Notes: generated from the letters alone by a model not told the origin. Shown: positions 52,080-61,912, counted from the first letter of the stretch. The stretch: DNA of 64,000 bases from Micromonospora ureilytica (GCF_015751765.1 NZ_JADOTX010000001.1:7006001-7070000), one strand, 5' to 3'. Numbers and translations: made by a program.

Positions 52080-53473
52080 CCCTAGGTGCGGCGCCCGACG
52101 TCCGGGCGGATGAGCACCTGGGGCGGTTGGTCCGGCGGGTGCAGGCCGAAGCCCGGGTGCCGGCGGTGTCGGCGGCGCTGCACCGGGCCGACCGGCCGCT
52201 CTGGAGCTGCACCGTCGGTGCGACCGGCACCGACAGCCCGTTGGGGCCGGGCACCCAGTTCCGGATCGGCTCGGTCACCAAGACGTTCACCGCGGTGCTG
52301 GTCCTGCAGTGCCGCGACGACGGCCTGCTGGACCTGGACGACCCGGTGGGCCGGCACCTGGACCTCCCGGCGCACGGCGAGCTGACCGTACGCCGGTTGC
52401 TGTCGCACACCGCTGGCCTGCAACGTGAGCCGTTCGGCGATATCTGGGACAGTCTGCGCGTACCGGACGCCGACCAACTGGTCGCGGAGCTGGACCGGGC
52501 CGAGCGGGTGCTGCCGACCGGCCGGCGGTTCCACTACTCCAACCTGGGTGTGGCCGTGCTCGGCCAACTCGTCGGCCGGCTCCGCGGCGGAGGCTGGGCC
52601 CAGGCACTCACCGAGCGGATCCTGACGCCGCTGGGGCTGACCGACACCACAGTGACCCCACGGCCGACGGCGGCGACCGGTTTCCTGGTCGACGCGTACT
52701 CCGACGAGGCGCACCCGGAGCCGCCGACCGACTTCGGCGCGGTCGGCCCGGCCGCCCAGCTCTGGAGCACAGCGACCGACATGGCCCGCTGGGCGGCGTT
52801 CCTGGCCGACCCGGCGGCGCTGGACCCGGCCGGCGCGGTCCTCGCCCCGGCCACCCTGGACGAGATGCGCTGGCCGCTGACCACCACCGACGAGACGCTC
52901 TGGGGCGCGGGCTTCGGGCTCGGGCTGATCCTGATCCCACAGGGGGAACGGGTGATGCACGTGGGACACGACGGGGCGATGCCCGGATTCCTCGCCGGGG
53001 TGTACGGCCGCCGCGGAGGCGACGGCACGGCCGGCGCGATGGGCGCCGCCGTGCTCGGCTCGTCCGGCACGGCGACCGAACTGTTCGACCTGTCGCACCG
53101 GTTGCTCGCCGCGGCGGTCGAGCACGACCCGGCCGAGATCGAGCCCTGGCGACCCGGCGCACCCGCGCCGGCGACCCTGCGGGGTGCGCTCGGCCGTTGG
53201 TGGGGCGAGGGCTCCGAGTACGTCTTCTCCTGGCACGACGGCACCCTGCGGGCGCGCGGGGTCGGTGACCCGGCCGGACGGCCGCCGGCGATCTTCACCC
53301 CGTCGCCGGACCAGCCGGACGTGTTCCGCGTGGTCTCCGGTCGGGAGGTCGGCGAGCTGCTGCGGCTGACCCGGGACGAGGCCGGCGCGGTGGTCCGGAT
53401 GCACTGGGCGACGTACCGGTTCACCCGCCACCAGGAGACCTTCGACAGGTACGACTTCCGGGCCGGGAGTTGA
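52076..53473 (+). CDS. Serine hydrolase, class C beta-lactamase fold
   Basis: A 465-residue protein of the penicillin-binding/class C fold. Catalytic motifs: SVTK (SxxK; FRIGSVTKTFTAV), YSN (FHYSNLGVAVL) and HVGHDGAMPG in the third position. A beta-barrel-like C-terminal domain (GALGRWWGEGSEYVFSWHDG) follows. No signal peptide is evident, so a cytoplasmic esterase or peptidase is more likely than a beta-lactamase. GTG 52076 overlaps the HIT stop. Confidence 0.9.
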   Translation: MTLGAAPDVRADEHLGRLVRRVQAEARVPAVSAALHRADRPLWSCTVGATGTDSPLGPGTQFRIGSVTKTFTAVLVLQCRDDGLLDLDDPVGRHLDLPAHGELTVRRLLSHTAGLQREPFGDIWDSLRVPDADQLVAELDRAERVLPTGRRFHYSNLGVAVLGQLVGRLRGGGWAQALTERILTPLGLTDTTVTPRPTAATGFLVDAYSDEAHPEPPTDFGAVGPAAQLWSTATDMARWAAFLADPAALDPAGAVLAPATLDEMRWPLTTTDETLWGAGFGLGLILIPQGERVMHVGHDGAMPGFLAGVYGRRGGDGTAGAMGAAVLGSSGTATELFDLSHRLLAAAVEHDPAEIEPWRPGAPAPATLRGALGRWWGEGSEYVFSWHDGTLRARGVGDPAGRPPAIFTPSPDQPDVFRVVSGREVGELLRLTRDEAGAVVRMHWATYRFTRHQETFDRYDFRAGS

Positions 53474-53577
53474 TCGCGGCCAGCGGAAATGGGCGAGATG
53501 CGGCAGGCGTTGAACCGATACGATGGGTGTAACGTCCGCACGCCAGGCCAGCAGGCCGGCGCCGAGATCGAGAGCAG

Positions 53578-54663
53578 GTGGCGCAGGGCCCTTCGGCCCA
53601 ACCTATGACCGGCACCCCACCTCCCGGCCCGCCCCGGGTGCAGACCAAGATCACCGTGCCCGACCCGAAGATCATGGTCAATCTGCTCGGCGCAGGCGAC
53701 GAGATCCTCAGACTCGTCGAACGCTCGGTCACCAGTGACGTGCACGTCCGCGGCAACGAGATCACCATCACCGGTGACCCTGCGGACAATGCCCTCGCCG
53801 AGCGGGTCTTCAGCGAGCTCCTCGAACTCATCGAGAAAGGCGAGACCCTGACCAGTGACGCCGTCCGGCGTACCGTCGGCATGCTCGAAGAGGGCAGCGC
53901 CGAGCGGCCCGCCGAGGTCCTGACACTCAACATCCTCTCCCGGCGCGGGCGCACCATCCGCCCCAAGACACTCGGGCAGAAGAAGTACGTCGACGCGATC
54001 GACACCCACACCATCGTCTTCGGCATCGGCCCGGCCGGCACCGGAAAGACCTACCTGGCGATGGCGAAGGCCGTCCAGGCGTTGCAGGCCAAGCAGGTCA
54101 ACCGGATCATCCTCACCCGGCCGGCGGTCGAGGCGGGCGAGCGACTGGGCTTCCTGCCCGGCACGCTCAACGACAAGATCGACCCGTACCTGCGCCCGCT
54201 CTACGACGCGCTGCACGAGATGCTCGACCCGGAGACGATCCCGAAGCTGATGGCCCAGGGGACGATCGAGGTCGCCCCGCTGGCCTACATGCGGGGCCGT
54301 ACGCTCTCTGACGCGTTCATCATCCTGGACGAGGCGCAGAACACGACGCCCGAGCAGATGAAGATGTTCCTCACCCGACTCGGCTTCAACTCCAAGATCG
54401 TCGTCACCGGTGACATCACCCAGGTGGACCTTCCCGGCGGGACGAGCAGCGGCCTGCGGGTGGTTCGGGAGATCCTGGAAAACGTCGAGGATGTGCACTT
54501 CTCCCAGTTGTCCAGCTCCGACGTGGTCCGCCACCAGCTGGTCGGGGAGATCGTCGACGCGTACGCCCGCTGGGACGCCGAGCGGGAGAACCAGCAGGCG
54601 CAGGGCGTTCACGCCGTGCCTGGGCGACCCGCCCAGGGCGGCCGGGCCGGCCGCCGCCGCTAA
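53578..54663 (+). CDS. phoH: PhoH family ATPase
   Basis: A 361-residue PhoH protein: an N-terminal KH-like part (about 20-100), then the ATPase with Walker [16 protein letters not shown] (about 148-162), [17 protein letters not shown] and Walker [17 protein letters not shown], then [11 protein letters not shown]. It leads the conserved phoH-ybeY-CNNM-era cluster for RNA processing. The start could be GTG 53578 or ATG 53605; neither has a strong ribosome site. TACGAT at 53519-53524 is a candidate -10 box. Confidence 0.95.
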   Translation: MAQGPSAQPMTGTPPPGPPRVQTKITVPDPKIMVNLLGAGDEILRLVERSVTSDVHVRGNEITITGDPADNALAERVFSELLELIEKGETLTSDAVRRTVGMLEEGSAERPAEVLTLNILSRRGRTIRPKTLGQKKYVDAIDTHTIVFGIGPAGTGKTYLAMAKAVQALQAKQVNRIILTRPAVEAGERLGFLPGTLNDKIDPYLRPLYDALHEMLDPETIPKLMAQGTIEVAPLAYMRGRTLSDAFIILDEAQNTTPEQMKMFLTRLGFNSKIVVTGDITQVDLPGGTSSGLRVVREILENVEDVHFSQLSSSDVVRHQLVGEIVDAYARWDAERENQQAQGVHAVPGRPAQGGRAGRRR

Positions 54664-54678
54664 AGCAGAGGAAAGCAG

Positions 54679-55152
54679 TTGTCCATCGAGATCGCCAACG
54701 AGTCCGGTGTCGACGTCGACACCGACGCCGTGCTCGCCGTCGCCCGGCACGCCCTCGACGAGATGGGGGTCAACCCCCTCGCCGAGCTGTCCGTGCTGCT
54801 GGTCGACATCGACTACATGACCGAGCTGAACCACCGCTGGATGGGTGGCGACGGCCCGACCGACGTGCTCGCGTTCCCCATGGACGAGGGCAGCGTCGAC
54901 CACGGTCCGGGTGAGTCCGCACCGGCCGGCGGCGAGCCCGCCCTGCTCGGCGACATCGTGCTCTGCCCGGAGGTGGCGGCCAAGCAGGCGGCGACCGCCG
55001 GGCACGCGTCGGCCGACGAGCTGCACCTGCTCACCGTGCACGGGGTGCTGCACCTGCTCGGTTACGACCACGCGGAGCCGGAGGAGGAGCGGGAGATGTT
55101 CGCACTCCAGGCCCGACTGCTGGCGAGCTGGCGGTCGACCCGCACCCAGTGA
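54679..55152 (+). CDS. ybeY: Endoribonuclease YbeY
   Basis: A 157-residue zinc-dependent rRNA maturation factor. The metal motif is [11 protein letters not shown] (H-x3-H-x5-H), and the family block [21 protein letters not shown] is intact. The start is TTG 54679, rare here, supported by GAGGAAA 6 nt upstream and by the N-terminal SIEIANESG. The stop overlaps the next start. Confidence 0.96.
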   Translation: MSIEIANESGVDVDTDAVLAVARHALDEMGVNPLAELSVLLVDIDYMTELNHRWMGGDGPTDVLAFPMDEGSVDHGPGESAPAGGEPALLGDIVLCPEVAAKQAATAGHASADELHLLTVHGVLHLLGYDHAEPEEEREMFALQARLLASWRSTRTQ

Positions 55153-56552
55153 TGTCCACACCTCCGTTACTCGCGGCCGGCGCCACCGCCGGCCTTCCCG
55201 ACTTCCAGCTGATCGTCTTCGCGGCCGGCCTTGTGGTGTTGGCCGGCCTGATCGCGATGACCGAGGCGGCCCTCGCCGCGGTCTCACCGGCCCGAGCCGC
55301 CGAGCTCGCCCGCGACGGCGTGCGCGGCGCCCGTACCCTCCAGGTCGTCGCCGGTGACGTCGTCCGGCACCTCAACCTGCTTCTGCTGTTGCGGCTGCTC
55401 GCCGAGCTGACCGCCACCACGCTGGTGGCGCTCGTGGCGGTGGACAGCTTCGGCGCCGGCTGGCGAGCCGCGCTGGTGACCGCCGGCGCGATGACAGTGG
55501 TCAGCTTCGTGGTGGTGGGCGTCGCCCCGCGCACCATCGGCCGGCAGCACGCCTACGCCGTGGGTCGTGCGGTGGCGCCGTTGGTCCGCTGGTTGGGCCG
55601 GGCGCTCAACCCGCTCGCGTCGTTGCTGATCCTGATCGGCAACGCGGTCACCCCGGGGCGCGGCTTCCGGGAAGGCCCGTTCGCCACTCAGGTGGAGCTG
55701 CGGGAGCTTGTCGACCTGGCCGAGCAGCGCGGCGTGGTCGAGCACGGCGAGCGCCAGATGATCCACTCCGTCTTCGCGCTGGGGGACACCATCGCCCGTG
55801 AGGTGATGGTGCCGCGTACCGAGATGGTGTGGATCGAGGAGGGCAAGACGCTCGCGCAGGCGCTGGCGCTCTTCCTGCGGTCCGGTTTCTCCCGCATCCC
55901 GGTGATCGGCGAGAGCGTCGACGACGTGCTGGGTGTGCTCTACCTCAAGGACCTGATCCGGCGCTCCCGTGGCGGGGACCCGAGGGCCGAGCAGTTGCCG
56001 GTGGCCGAGCTGATGCGCCCGGCGACCTTCGTACCGGAGTCCAAGCCGGTCGACGACCTGCTGTCCGAGATGCAGGCGGCCCGCAACCACCTGGTCATCG
56101 TGGTCGACGAGTACGGCGGCACCGGCGGTCTGGTCACCATCGAGGACATCCTGGAGGAGATCGTCGGTGAAATCACCGACGAGTACGATGTCGAGCGCCC
56201 GCCCGTCGAACGTCTGGCGGACTCCTCGGTGCGGGTGACCGCTCGCCTGCCGGTGGAGAACCTCGGCGAGATGTTCGACACCGACCTGCCCACCGACGAG
56301 GTGGAGACGGTCGGCGGCCTGCTCGCCCAGTCGCTGGGGAGGGTGCCGATCCCGGGCGCCGAGGCCGAGGTCGCCGGTCTCCGCCTGGTCGCCGAGGGCA
56401 CCACCGGCCGGCGCAACCGGATCGACACCGTCCTGGTCAGCCGGGTGGAGCCGGGCCATGAGCAGGACACCGCGGGGCGCGGCGAGCACGCCGGCCCCGG
56501 GGACGACACGGACAACTATCGAGACGACGAGAGGCAATCCGCCGATGCCTGA
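55149..56552 (+). CDS. CNNM/CorC-type hemolysin family membrane protein
   Basis: A 467-residue protein: a DUF21 membrane domain with four helices (about 20-185), a CBS pair (about 215-345; [57 protein letters not shown]) and a CorC_HlyC domain (about 370-440; [16 protein letters not shown]). Such proteins are Mg2+ exporters or magnesium/cobalt-efflux regulators. GTG 55149 overlaps the ybeY stop; ATG 55152 directly after it is equally likely. The acidic tail overlaps the next gene by 8 nt. Confidence 0.94.
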   Translation: MMSTPPLLAAGATAGLPDFQLIVFAAGLVVLAGLIAMTEAALAAVSPARAAELARDGVRGARTLQVVAGDVVRHLNLLLLLRLLAELTATTLVALVAVDSFGAGWRAALVTAGAMTVVSFVVVGVAPRTIGRQHAYAVGRAVAPLVRWLGRALNPLASLLILIGNAVTPGRGFREGPFATQVELRELVDLAEQRGVVEHGERQMIHSVFALGDTIAREVMVPRTEMVWIEEGKTLAQALALFLRSGFSRIPVIGESVDDVLGVLYLKDLIRRSRGGDPRAEQLPVAELMRPATFVPESKPVDDLLSEMQAARNHLVIVVDEYGGTGGLVTIEDILEEIVGEITDEYDVERPPVERLADSSVRVTARLPVENLGEMFDTDLPTDEVETVGGLLAQSLGRVPIPGAEAEVAGLRLVAEGTTGRRNRIDTVLVSRVEPGHEQDTAGRGEHAGPGDDTDNYRDDERQSADA

Positions 56553-56931
56553 CACACCCGCCGCGCCTGCCGCCCGGCCCACCCCCACCGCGTCGGGCGC
56601 TCTGAGCGCCGAGGACGGCAAGCTCGTCGTCCTGGCCCGGGGAGCCCGCGCGCGGGTCGGCGCCGTGGAGGGCGCCGCGGTCCGTGACCAGGACGGCCGG
56701 ACGTACGCGGCGGCCAGTGTCGCGCTGCCGTCGCTGACGCTCACCGCGTTGCAGTTGGCGGTCGCTTCGGCCGTGGCGGCGGGGGCGAGTCGGCTGGAGG
56801 CCGCGGCGGTCGTGACCGAGGCGTCGACGCTGGACGGTGCCGGGCACGCGGCGGTGCGGGACCTCGCGGCGGACGCCCCGGTCCACGTGGCCGCTCCGGA
56901 CGGCACGGTCCTCGGCACGGTGACCCAGTGA
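56545..56931 (+). CDS. Degenerate cytidine-deaminase-like protein
   Basis: A 128-residue protein in the slot where actinobacteria carry a cdd-like gene between CNNM and era. The scaffold is recognisable (GAAVRDQDGRTYAAASVALPSLTLTALQLAV), but the zinc site is gone: the expected CAE reads ALQ and there is no PCxxC. It is therefore not expected to deaminate. The frame is intact and it overlaps era by 4 nt, so it is kept as a gene, perhaps with a structural or regulatory role. Confidence 0.85.
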   Translation: MPDTPAAPAARPTPTASGALSAEDGKLVVLARGARARVGAVEGAAVRDQDGRTYAAASVALPSLTLTALQLAVASAVAAGASRLEAAAVVTEASTLDGAGHAAVRDLAADAPVHVAAPDGTVLGTVTQ

Positions 56932-57833
56932 GCCCGGTGCAGGACCCGGAGGCGCGACCGTACCGGGCCGGGTTCGGCTGCTTCGTCGGTCGTCCCAACG
57001 CCGGCAAGTCGACGCTGACCAACGCCATCATCGGCACCAAGATCGCCATCACCTCGAACAAGCCGCAGACCACCCGGCACGTCATCCGGGCGGTGCTGCA
57101 CCGACCGGAGTCGCAGCTGGTTCTCGTCGACACGCCGGGCCTGCACCGTCCCCGTACGCTGCTCGGCGAACGTCTCAACGACCTGGTCCGGTCCACCTGG
57201 ACCGAGGTCGACGTGATCGGCCTGTGCATCCCGGCCGACGAGCCGGTGGGGCGCGGTGACCGGTTCATCACCGGCGAGCTGGCCGAGTTGAAGGCGACAG
57301 TGCTGGCGGTGGTCACCAAGACCGACCTGGTGGACAAGCGCCGCCTGGCGGAGCAACTGCTCGCGGTCAGCAAGATGGGGGAGTTCGCCGAGATCGTGCC
57401 GGTGAGCGCCGTGTCCGGCCACCAGGTGGACACGCTCGTCGAGGTGATGACCAAGTACCTACCGCCGTCGCCGCAGCTCTACCCGGACGACATGCTCACC
57501 GACGACCCCGAGCAGGTGCTGGTCGCCGAGCTGATCCGGGAGGCCGCCCTGGAGGGGGTCCGCGACGAGCTGCCGCACTCCATCGCCGTGGTGGTGGAGG
57601 AGATGATCCCCGAGGGTCAGGTCATGAAGATCTACGCCGACCTGTACGTGGAGCGGCCCAGCCAGAAGGCGATCGTCCTCGGGCACAAGGCGAGTCGGCT
57701 CAAGGAGGTCGGCACCCAGGCCCGCAAGCAGATCGAGGAACTGCTCGGCGGCCGGGTCTACCTCGACCTGCACGTGCGCGTCGCGAAGGATTGGCAGCGC
57801 GACCCGAGGCAACTGCGCAAGCTGGGCTTCTGA
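56928..57833 (+). CDS. era: GTPase Era
   Basis: A 301-residue Era, a GTPase that binds the 3' end of 16S rRNA in 30S assembly. G1 GRPNAGKST (about 21-29), G2 KPQTTRH, G3 DTPGLHRP and G4 TKTDLVD are followed by the KH domain (GHKASRLKEVGTQARKQIEELLG and VYLDLHVRVAKDWQRD). GTG 56928 overlaps the upstream stop. A double hairpin follows. Confidence 0.97.
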   Translation: MSPVQDPEARPYRAGFGCFVGRPNAGKSTLTNAIIGTKIAITSNKPQTTRHVIRAVLHRPESQLVLVDTPGLHRPRTLLGERLNDLVRSTWTEVDVIGLCIPADEPVGRGDRFITGELAELKATVLAVVTKTDLVDKRRLAEQLLAVSKMGEFAEIVPVSAVSGHQVDTLVEVMTKYLPPSPQLYPDDMLTDDPEQVLVAELIREAALEGVRDELPHSIAVVVEEMIPEGQVMKIYADLYVERPSQKAIVLGHKASRLKEVGTQARKQIEELLGGRVYLDLHVRVAKDWQRDPRQLRKLGF

Positions 57834-57840
57834 TCCACCT

Positions 57841-57929
57841 CATCCACCGCTGCCCGACCGGCGGCACGATCGCCCTCGGTCGGGCAGCGGTGGATGATCA
57901 GCGAGCGTCGAGATCAACGCTCGCTGATC
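57841..57929. terminator. Double hairpin between era and DUF4097 gene
   Basis: First stem: perfect 20-bp arms (57841-57860, 57877-57896) with a 16-nt loop. Second stem: perfect 13-bp arms GATCAGCGAGCGT (57896-57908) and ACGCTCGCTGATC (57917-57929). The two share base 57896. The second covers the stop codon of the leftward gene. Probably a bidirectional terminator. Confidence 0.8.
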
Positions 57930-58723
57930 GTGAGGTTGCCGCTGTCGGCCGAACCGTCGAGCACCAGCGACGCCGCCGGGTTGTCGGTGACGGTGACGGT
58001 CTTGTCGCCGGAGTCGGCGTTGGACCGGACCCGGTAGCTGCCCGCCGGCACCACAAGCGTGACGTCGCCGCTGGAGGCGTGGACCCGGGCCGAGGCGGGC
58101 TTGTCCAGCTCCACGTTGACATTGCCCGAGCTGGCCTCGGCGTCGACAGTGCCACCCAGCCGGCGTGCGGAGATGTCTCCGGACGAGGCGCGCAGCCGTA
58201 CCGCCGCGGCGGCCTCGCTCACCTCGATGTTGCCGGAGCGAGCCTCCACCCCGACCGCGCCCGACGCACCAGAGATCCGCACGTCGCCCGAACTCACCTG
58301 TAGCTCCACCGTGCCGACCCGGCTCAGCTCGACGTCGCCGGAGCTGGTCTCGCCCTGCACCGCCACACCCTCCGGCACCGTCACCTCGTAGGAGACGCTG
58401 CACCGCGAGCCACAGTCGGTGTCCAGCACCAGCTCGCTGCCCTTGATCTCGTAGCGGGTGTTGTCCGGTTCGCCGCCCTGGTAGCGCACCACCCGCTTGA
58501 TCCGCACCTCGGACGCCGAGCCGGTGCCACGGACCACCACGTCGCCGGAGCCCCCGGAGACCCGGACCGTGGTGATCCGGACCGCCTCGGTGTTGTCGTA
58601 GTCGAGCCGACGGAACGACAGGTTGTCGCACCCGGCGAGCACGATGAGGGTGGTGGTGAGCCCTAGCGCGACGGGAGCGACGACGCGACGGCGGCGCGGG
58701 GTGGTGGTCAGGTGCAGTGCCAT
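57914..58723 (-). CDS. DUF4097 beta-repeat lipoprotein
   Basis: A 269-residue lipoprotein: a signal peptide with the lipobox VLAGC (Cys about 32) and a right-handed beta-helix-like domain built from repeated SSGDV/SSGNV units (at least eight, such as QVSSGDVRISG, EASSGNVNVEL, HASSGDVTLVV). This is the DUF4097 family (also called adhesin-type, function unknown). ATG 58723 lies 7 nt after TAGCGT on this strand (leaderless). It interrupts the era-recO order in the opposite orientation. Confidence 0.9.
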   Translation of the reverse strand: MALHLTTTPRRRRVVAPVALGLTTTLIVLAGCDNLSFRRLDYDNTEAVRITTVRVSGGSGDVVVRGTGSASEVRIKRVVRYQGGEPDNTRYEIKGSELVLDTDCGSRCSVSYEVTVPEGVAVQGETSSGDVELSRVGTVELQVSSGDVRISGASGAVGVEARSGNIEVSEAAAAVRLRASSGDISARRLGGTVDAEASSGNVNVELDKPASARVHASSGDVTLVVPAGSYRVRSNADSGDKTVTVTDNPAASLVLDGSADSGNLTISER

Positions 58724-58825
58724 GACCAGCACGCTACGGCCGAGAACGAACCGGCCGCATCGGGGTTCAACCGCGCTTGCACCCCGAACCAACCCTGATT
58801 TCACACCCCGAGGGAGAATGGTCCG

Positions 58826-59692
58826 ATGGCCGGGTATCGCCGACAGCTCTACCGCGACGACGCGGTGGTGCTGCGTGTGCAGAAGCTCGGCGAGTCCGAC
58901 CGGATCATCACCCTGCTCACCCGCCGGCACGGCCGGCTGCGCGCCGTGGCGCGAGGGATCCGCCGCACCACCAGCAAGTTCGGCGCCCGGCTGGAGCCGT
59001 TCGGCCACGTCGACCTCCAGCTCGCCGGTGACCCGAAGGGCAACCACGGCAGCTCGCTGCACACCGTCAGCCAGGTCGAGGGCATCGACCTGTACGGCAA
59101 ACGGTTCCTGGGCGACTATCCGCGCTACACGGCGGCCAGCGCGATCGCCGAGACCGCCGAGCGGCTGACCCCGGTGGAGCGGGAGCCGTCGCTGCGGCTG
59201 TTCCAGCTCACCATCGGCGCGCTGAAGGCGCTGTCCCGGGGCGAGCACGCCACCACCCTGGTGCTCGACGCGTACCTGCTGCGTGGGATGTCCCTGGCCG
59301 GCTGGGCACCGGCGCTGGTCGCCTGCGCGGTCTGCGGCACGCCCGGGCGGCACCGGGCGTTCTCCGTACCGGCCGGCGGCGCGGTCTGCCCGGATTGTCG
59401 GCCACCCGGGGCGGCTCACCCCGCGCCGGCCACCATCGATCTGATGTCCGCGCTGGCCACCGGCGACTGGGTGATCGCCGACGCCACCGACACCGCCGTA
59501 CGTCGGGAGTGCAGTGGGCTGGTCGCGGCTCACCTGCAGTGGCACCTGGAGCGCGCGCTACGCTCGCTGCCGCTGGTCGACCGGGGTCCCTCGGCGGCCG
59601 GCGCGGCCCCGCCGCCGCAAGGCACCGGGGCCGTGGTGCTCCGGCCACGTGGCGACGTCGAGGCCGGGGCGGACGGCGCGAACAGGGAGTGA
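58826..59692 (+). CDS. recO: DNA repair protein RecO
   Basis: A 288-residue RecO: an OB fold ([36 protein letters not shown], about 8-45), a helical domain and the zinc knuckle CAVCGTPG...CPDC (about 170-192). It loads RecA on SSB-coated DNA with RecR. It is followed by uppS after 4 nt, the standard order. Confidence 0.95.
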   Translation: MAGYRRQLYRDDAVVLRVQKLGESDRIITLLTRRHGRLRAVARGIRRTTSKFGARLEPFGHVDLQLAGDPKGNHGSSLHTVSQVEGIDLYGKRFLGDYPRYTAASAIAETAERLTPVEREPSLRLFQLTIGALKALSRGEHATTLVLDAYLLRGMSLAGWAPALVACAVCGTPGRHRAFSVPAGGAVCPDCRPPGAAHPAPATIDLMSALATGDWVIADATDTAVRRECSGLVAAHLQWHLERALRSLPLVDRGPSAAGAAPPPQGTGAVVLRPRGDVEAGADGANRE

Positions 59693-59696
59693 CCGA

Positions 59697-60509
59697 GTGA
59701 TCCGATCGAAGAAGGCCGGCCGGCGCGAGCCGACGCCGCCGGTGCCACACCCGTCCGGGGCCCGACCGCCGGCGCTGCCCACCGAGGCCGTGCCGAAGCA
59801 CGTGGCGGTGGTGATGGACGGCAACGGCCGCTGGGCCAAGGACCGCGGGCTGCCCCGCACCAAGGGGCACGAGGCCGGGGAGCACAGCCTCTTCGACACC
59901 ATCGAGGGCGCCATCGAGATGGGCATCCCGTACCTGTCGGCGTACGCCTTCTCCACCGAGAACTGGCGGCGCTCGCCCGACGAGGTCCGGTTCCTGATGG
60001 GGTTCAACCGGGACGTGATCCGTCGCCGCCGTGACCAGCTGGTCGACCTCGGCGTACGGGTGGTGTGGTCGGGTCGGCCCGGTCGGCTGTGGAAGAGCGT
60101 CATCTCCGAGTTGCAGACCGCCGAGGAGATGTCCCGGGACAACTCGACGTTGACCCTGCAGTTCTGCGTCAACTACGGCGGGCAGGCCGAGATCGGTGAC
60201 GCCGCCGCCGCGATCGCGCGGGACGTGGCGGCCGGCCGACTGGACCCGGCGAAGGTCACCGAGAAGACCGTGGCGAAGTACCTCTACCACCCGGAGATCC
60301 CGGAGGTGGACCTGTTCCTGCGCCCCTCCGGGGAGGAACGGATCTCCAACTTCCTGCTCTGGCAGACCGCGTACGCCGAGTTGGTCTTCCTGGACACGCT
60401 CTGGCCCGACTTCGACCGGCGCCACCTCTGGTACGCGTGCGAGCTGTACGCACAACGGGACCGACGCTTCGGCGGCGCGCTACCCAACCCGGTCGCCCCG
60501 GTTATCTGA
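59697..60509 (+). CDS. uppS: Isoprenyl (polyprenyl diphosphate) synthase, cis type
   Basis: A 270-residue cis-prenyltransferase. Signature [19 protein letters not shown] (Asp of the MDGNGRWA motif binds Mg2+), then [19 protein letters not shown] and [17 protein letters not shown]. It makes the long polyprenyl carrier for peptidoglycan and wall sugars; the length resembles the decaprenyl synthase of mycobacteria. Start GTG 59697, 4 nt after recO. Confidence 0.95.
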   Translation: MIRSKKAGRREPTPPVPHPSGARPPALPTEAVPKHVAVVMDGNGRWAKDRGLPRTKGHEAGEHSLFDTIEGAIEMGIPYLSAYAFSTENWRRSPDEVRFLMGFNRDVIRRRRDQLVDLGVRVVWSGRPGRLWKSVISELQTAEEMSRDNSTLTLQFCVNYGGQAEIGDAAAAIARDVAAGRLDPAKVTEKTVAKYLYHPEIPEVDLFLRPSGEERISNFLLWQTAYAELVFLDTLWPDFDRRHLWYACELYAQRDRRFGGALPNPVAPVI

Positions 60510-60517
60510 GCCGACGC

Positions 60518-60543
60518 GCTTACCCCCACGTCACTCTGGGTAT
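60518..60543 (+). promoter_or_regulatory. Candidate stress-type promoter
   Basis: GCTT (60518-60521), 16 bp, then GGGTAT (60538-60543) fits an actinobacterial sigma-B/sigma-H-type promoter; it would serve the small gene at 60581. Confidence 0.4.
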
Positions 60544-60580
60544 CAGAGACGTCAGAAGCCACTGACGGAGGTGAACCCAC

Positions 60581-60766
60581 ATGATCCAGAAGCGCATTGC
60601 CCAGTGGGCGGTGATGGCGGTCGCGGTGCCGCTGGCCGCAGCCGGCGCCCGCCGGCTCAGCCACACCCTGGAGGCCCGGCGTGGTCCCTCCGGGGCAACC
60701 CGGTTGCTGACCAAGGGCGCGGACCTGATGCGTCCGCAGAAGGCCAAGCGCCGCCGCTTCTTCTGA
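60581..60766 (+). CDS. Small conserved-type membrane protein
   Basis: A 61-residue protein: one hydrophobic helix (about 6-22, AQWAVMAVAVPLAAAG), then RRLSHTLEARRG and a strongly basic end (RPQKAKRRRFF). GGAGG lies 9 nt before ATG 60581. Function unknown; the basic tail probably stays in the cytoplasm. A 14-bp hairpin follows. Confidence 0.75.
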   Translation: MIQKRIAQWAVMAVAVPLAAAGARRLSHTLEARRGPSGATRLLTKGADLMRPQKAKRRRFF

Positions 60767-60783
60767 CCGACCCCACCTGTCCC

Positions 60784-60817
60784 CGGCGCCGCCCGCACCC
60801 CCATGCGGGCGGCGCCG
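60784..60817 (+). terminator. Terminator of the small membrane protein gene
   Basis: CGGCGCCGCCCGCA (60784-60797) pairs perfectly with TGCGGGCGGCGCCG (60804-60817), 18 nt after the stop codon. Confidence 0.7.
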
Positions 60818-60926
60818 TCGCGTCCCCCTCGGTGCCGAGGTGGGGTGGGTGCTGTCGTTTCGGGGTCCTGCGGAAAGGGGGCGGGTAGGGTCCGGAGGTG
60901 GTGGGACGACGGCGGTTGGGGTGGAA

Positions 60927-61154
60927 ATGCGGGATCTCCGATTCAAGATGATCATGGCGTTGAACGCCGCCGACCTGGGCGACCCGATGTGCGAGCAGGT
61001 GGCCGAGATCTGTGCCGAGATCGCCGAGCAGCACTGCGCCGAGTTCGGCCACACACCGCAGCTGCGGACCGGTGAGATCTCCGAACTGGCCACCGGGGAA
61101 CCGGCCCTGACCTGGGCGCCGTCGACCCCGGACGCCGGGCAGCGTGCCTGGTGA
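60927..61154 (+). CDS. Hypothetical protein coupled to pirin
   Basis: A 75-residue acidic, soluble-looking protein with the first half helical (KMIMALNAADLGDPMCEQVAEI, landmarks only) and two cysteines (Cys about 21 and 35). ATG 60927 gives the shortest convincing version; GTG 60921 is possible. The stop overlaps the pirin start by 4 nt (GTGA), good evidence that both are translated. No family recognised. Confidence 0.6.
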   Translation: MRDLRFKMIMALNAADLGDPMCEQVAEICAEIAEQHCAEFGHTPQLRTGEISELATGEPALTWAPSTPDAGQRAW

Positions 61155-61912
61155 CCGCGCCCGCACCCGCAGTCGACATCCGTCGTGCCGATGATCGCTT
61201 CGCCACCCGGATCTCCTGGCTGGACTCCAAGCACTCCTTCTCGTTCTCCCGGCACTACGACCCGGCCAACACCCACCACGGCCTGCTGCTGGTCAACAAC
61301 GACGACGTGGTCACACCGGGGGCCGGCTTCGAGACCCACCCGCACCAGGACATGGAGATCGTGACCTGGGTGCTGCGCGGTTCCCTGGTGCACCAGGACT
61401 CCACCGGGCACTCCGGGGTGATCTACCCGGGTCTGGCCCAGCGGATGAGCGCCGGCACCGGCATCCTGCACTCGGAGAAGAACGACGCCTGGCGACTCGA
61501 CAACCAGGAACCGCACAGCGACCCGGTGCACTTCGTGCAGATGTGGGTGCTCCCCGACGAGCAGGGCGTCGACCCCGGCTACGAGCAGCTGGAGATCGAG
61601 GACGAGCTGCTCCGCGGGGGCCTGGTGCCGATCGCCTCCGGGATGGACCGCTACGACGGCGCGTCCGCGATCCGGATCCGCAACCGGTACGCGACCCTGC
61701 ACGCCGCCCGTCTCGCCCCCGGCGACGAGGTCACCATCCCCGACGCGCCCTACGTGCACCTCTACGTGCCCAACGGCACTGTGAACCTGGAGGGCAGCGG
61801 CCCGCTCGGCAGTGGCGACGCCGCCCGACTCACCTTGACAGGTGGCCGGCGGGTCACCGCCGACGAACCCGCCGAGATCCTCGTCTGGGAGATGCACGCC
61901 ACGGTCGCCTGA
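61151..61912 (+). CDS. Pirin family protein
   Basis: A 253-residue pirin (cupin-fold iron protein; quercetinase or redox/metabolic regulator in different bacteria). The metal site lies in FETHPHQDMEIVTWVLRG (His, His, Glu) with the fourth ligand in ILHSEKN. Landmarks ISWLDSKHSFSFSRHYDP and VLPDEQGVDPGYEQ are typical. It converges with gnd. Confidence 0.93.
   Translation: MTAPAPAVDIRRADDRFATRISWLDSKHSFSFSRHYDPANTHHGLLLVNNDDVVTPGAGFETHPHQDMEIVTWVLRGSLVHQDSTGHSGVIYPGLAQRMSAGTGILHSEKNDAWRLDNQEPHSDPVHFVQMWVLPDEQGVDPGYEQLEIEDELLRGGLVPIASGMDRYDGASAIRIRNRYATLHAARLAPGDEVTIPDAPYVHLYVPNGTVNLEGSGPLGSGDAARLTLTGGRRVTADEPAEILVWEMHATVA

Noticed and set aside
52534..57422. Long minus-strand frames opposite the serine hydrolase, phoH, ybeY and CNNM genes
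   Set aside because: High-GC shadow frames; the opposite strand holds well-conserved genes with intact motifs.
60898..60929. Leaderless GTG start at 60898 after TAGGGT (60886-60891)
   Set aside because: The spacing fits, but GTG 60898 is out of frame with the 60927-61154 gene; the signal might belong to a start upstream with a short leader, so it was not counted.
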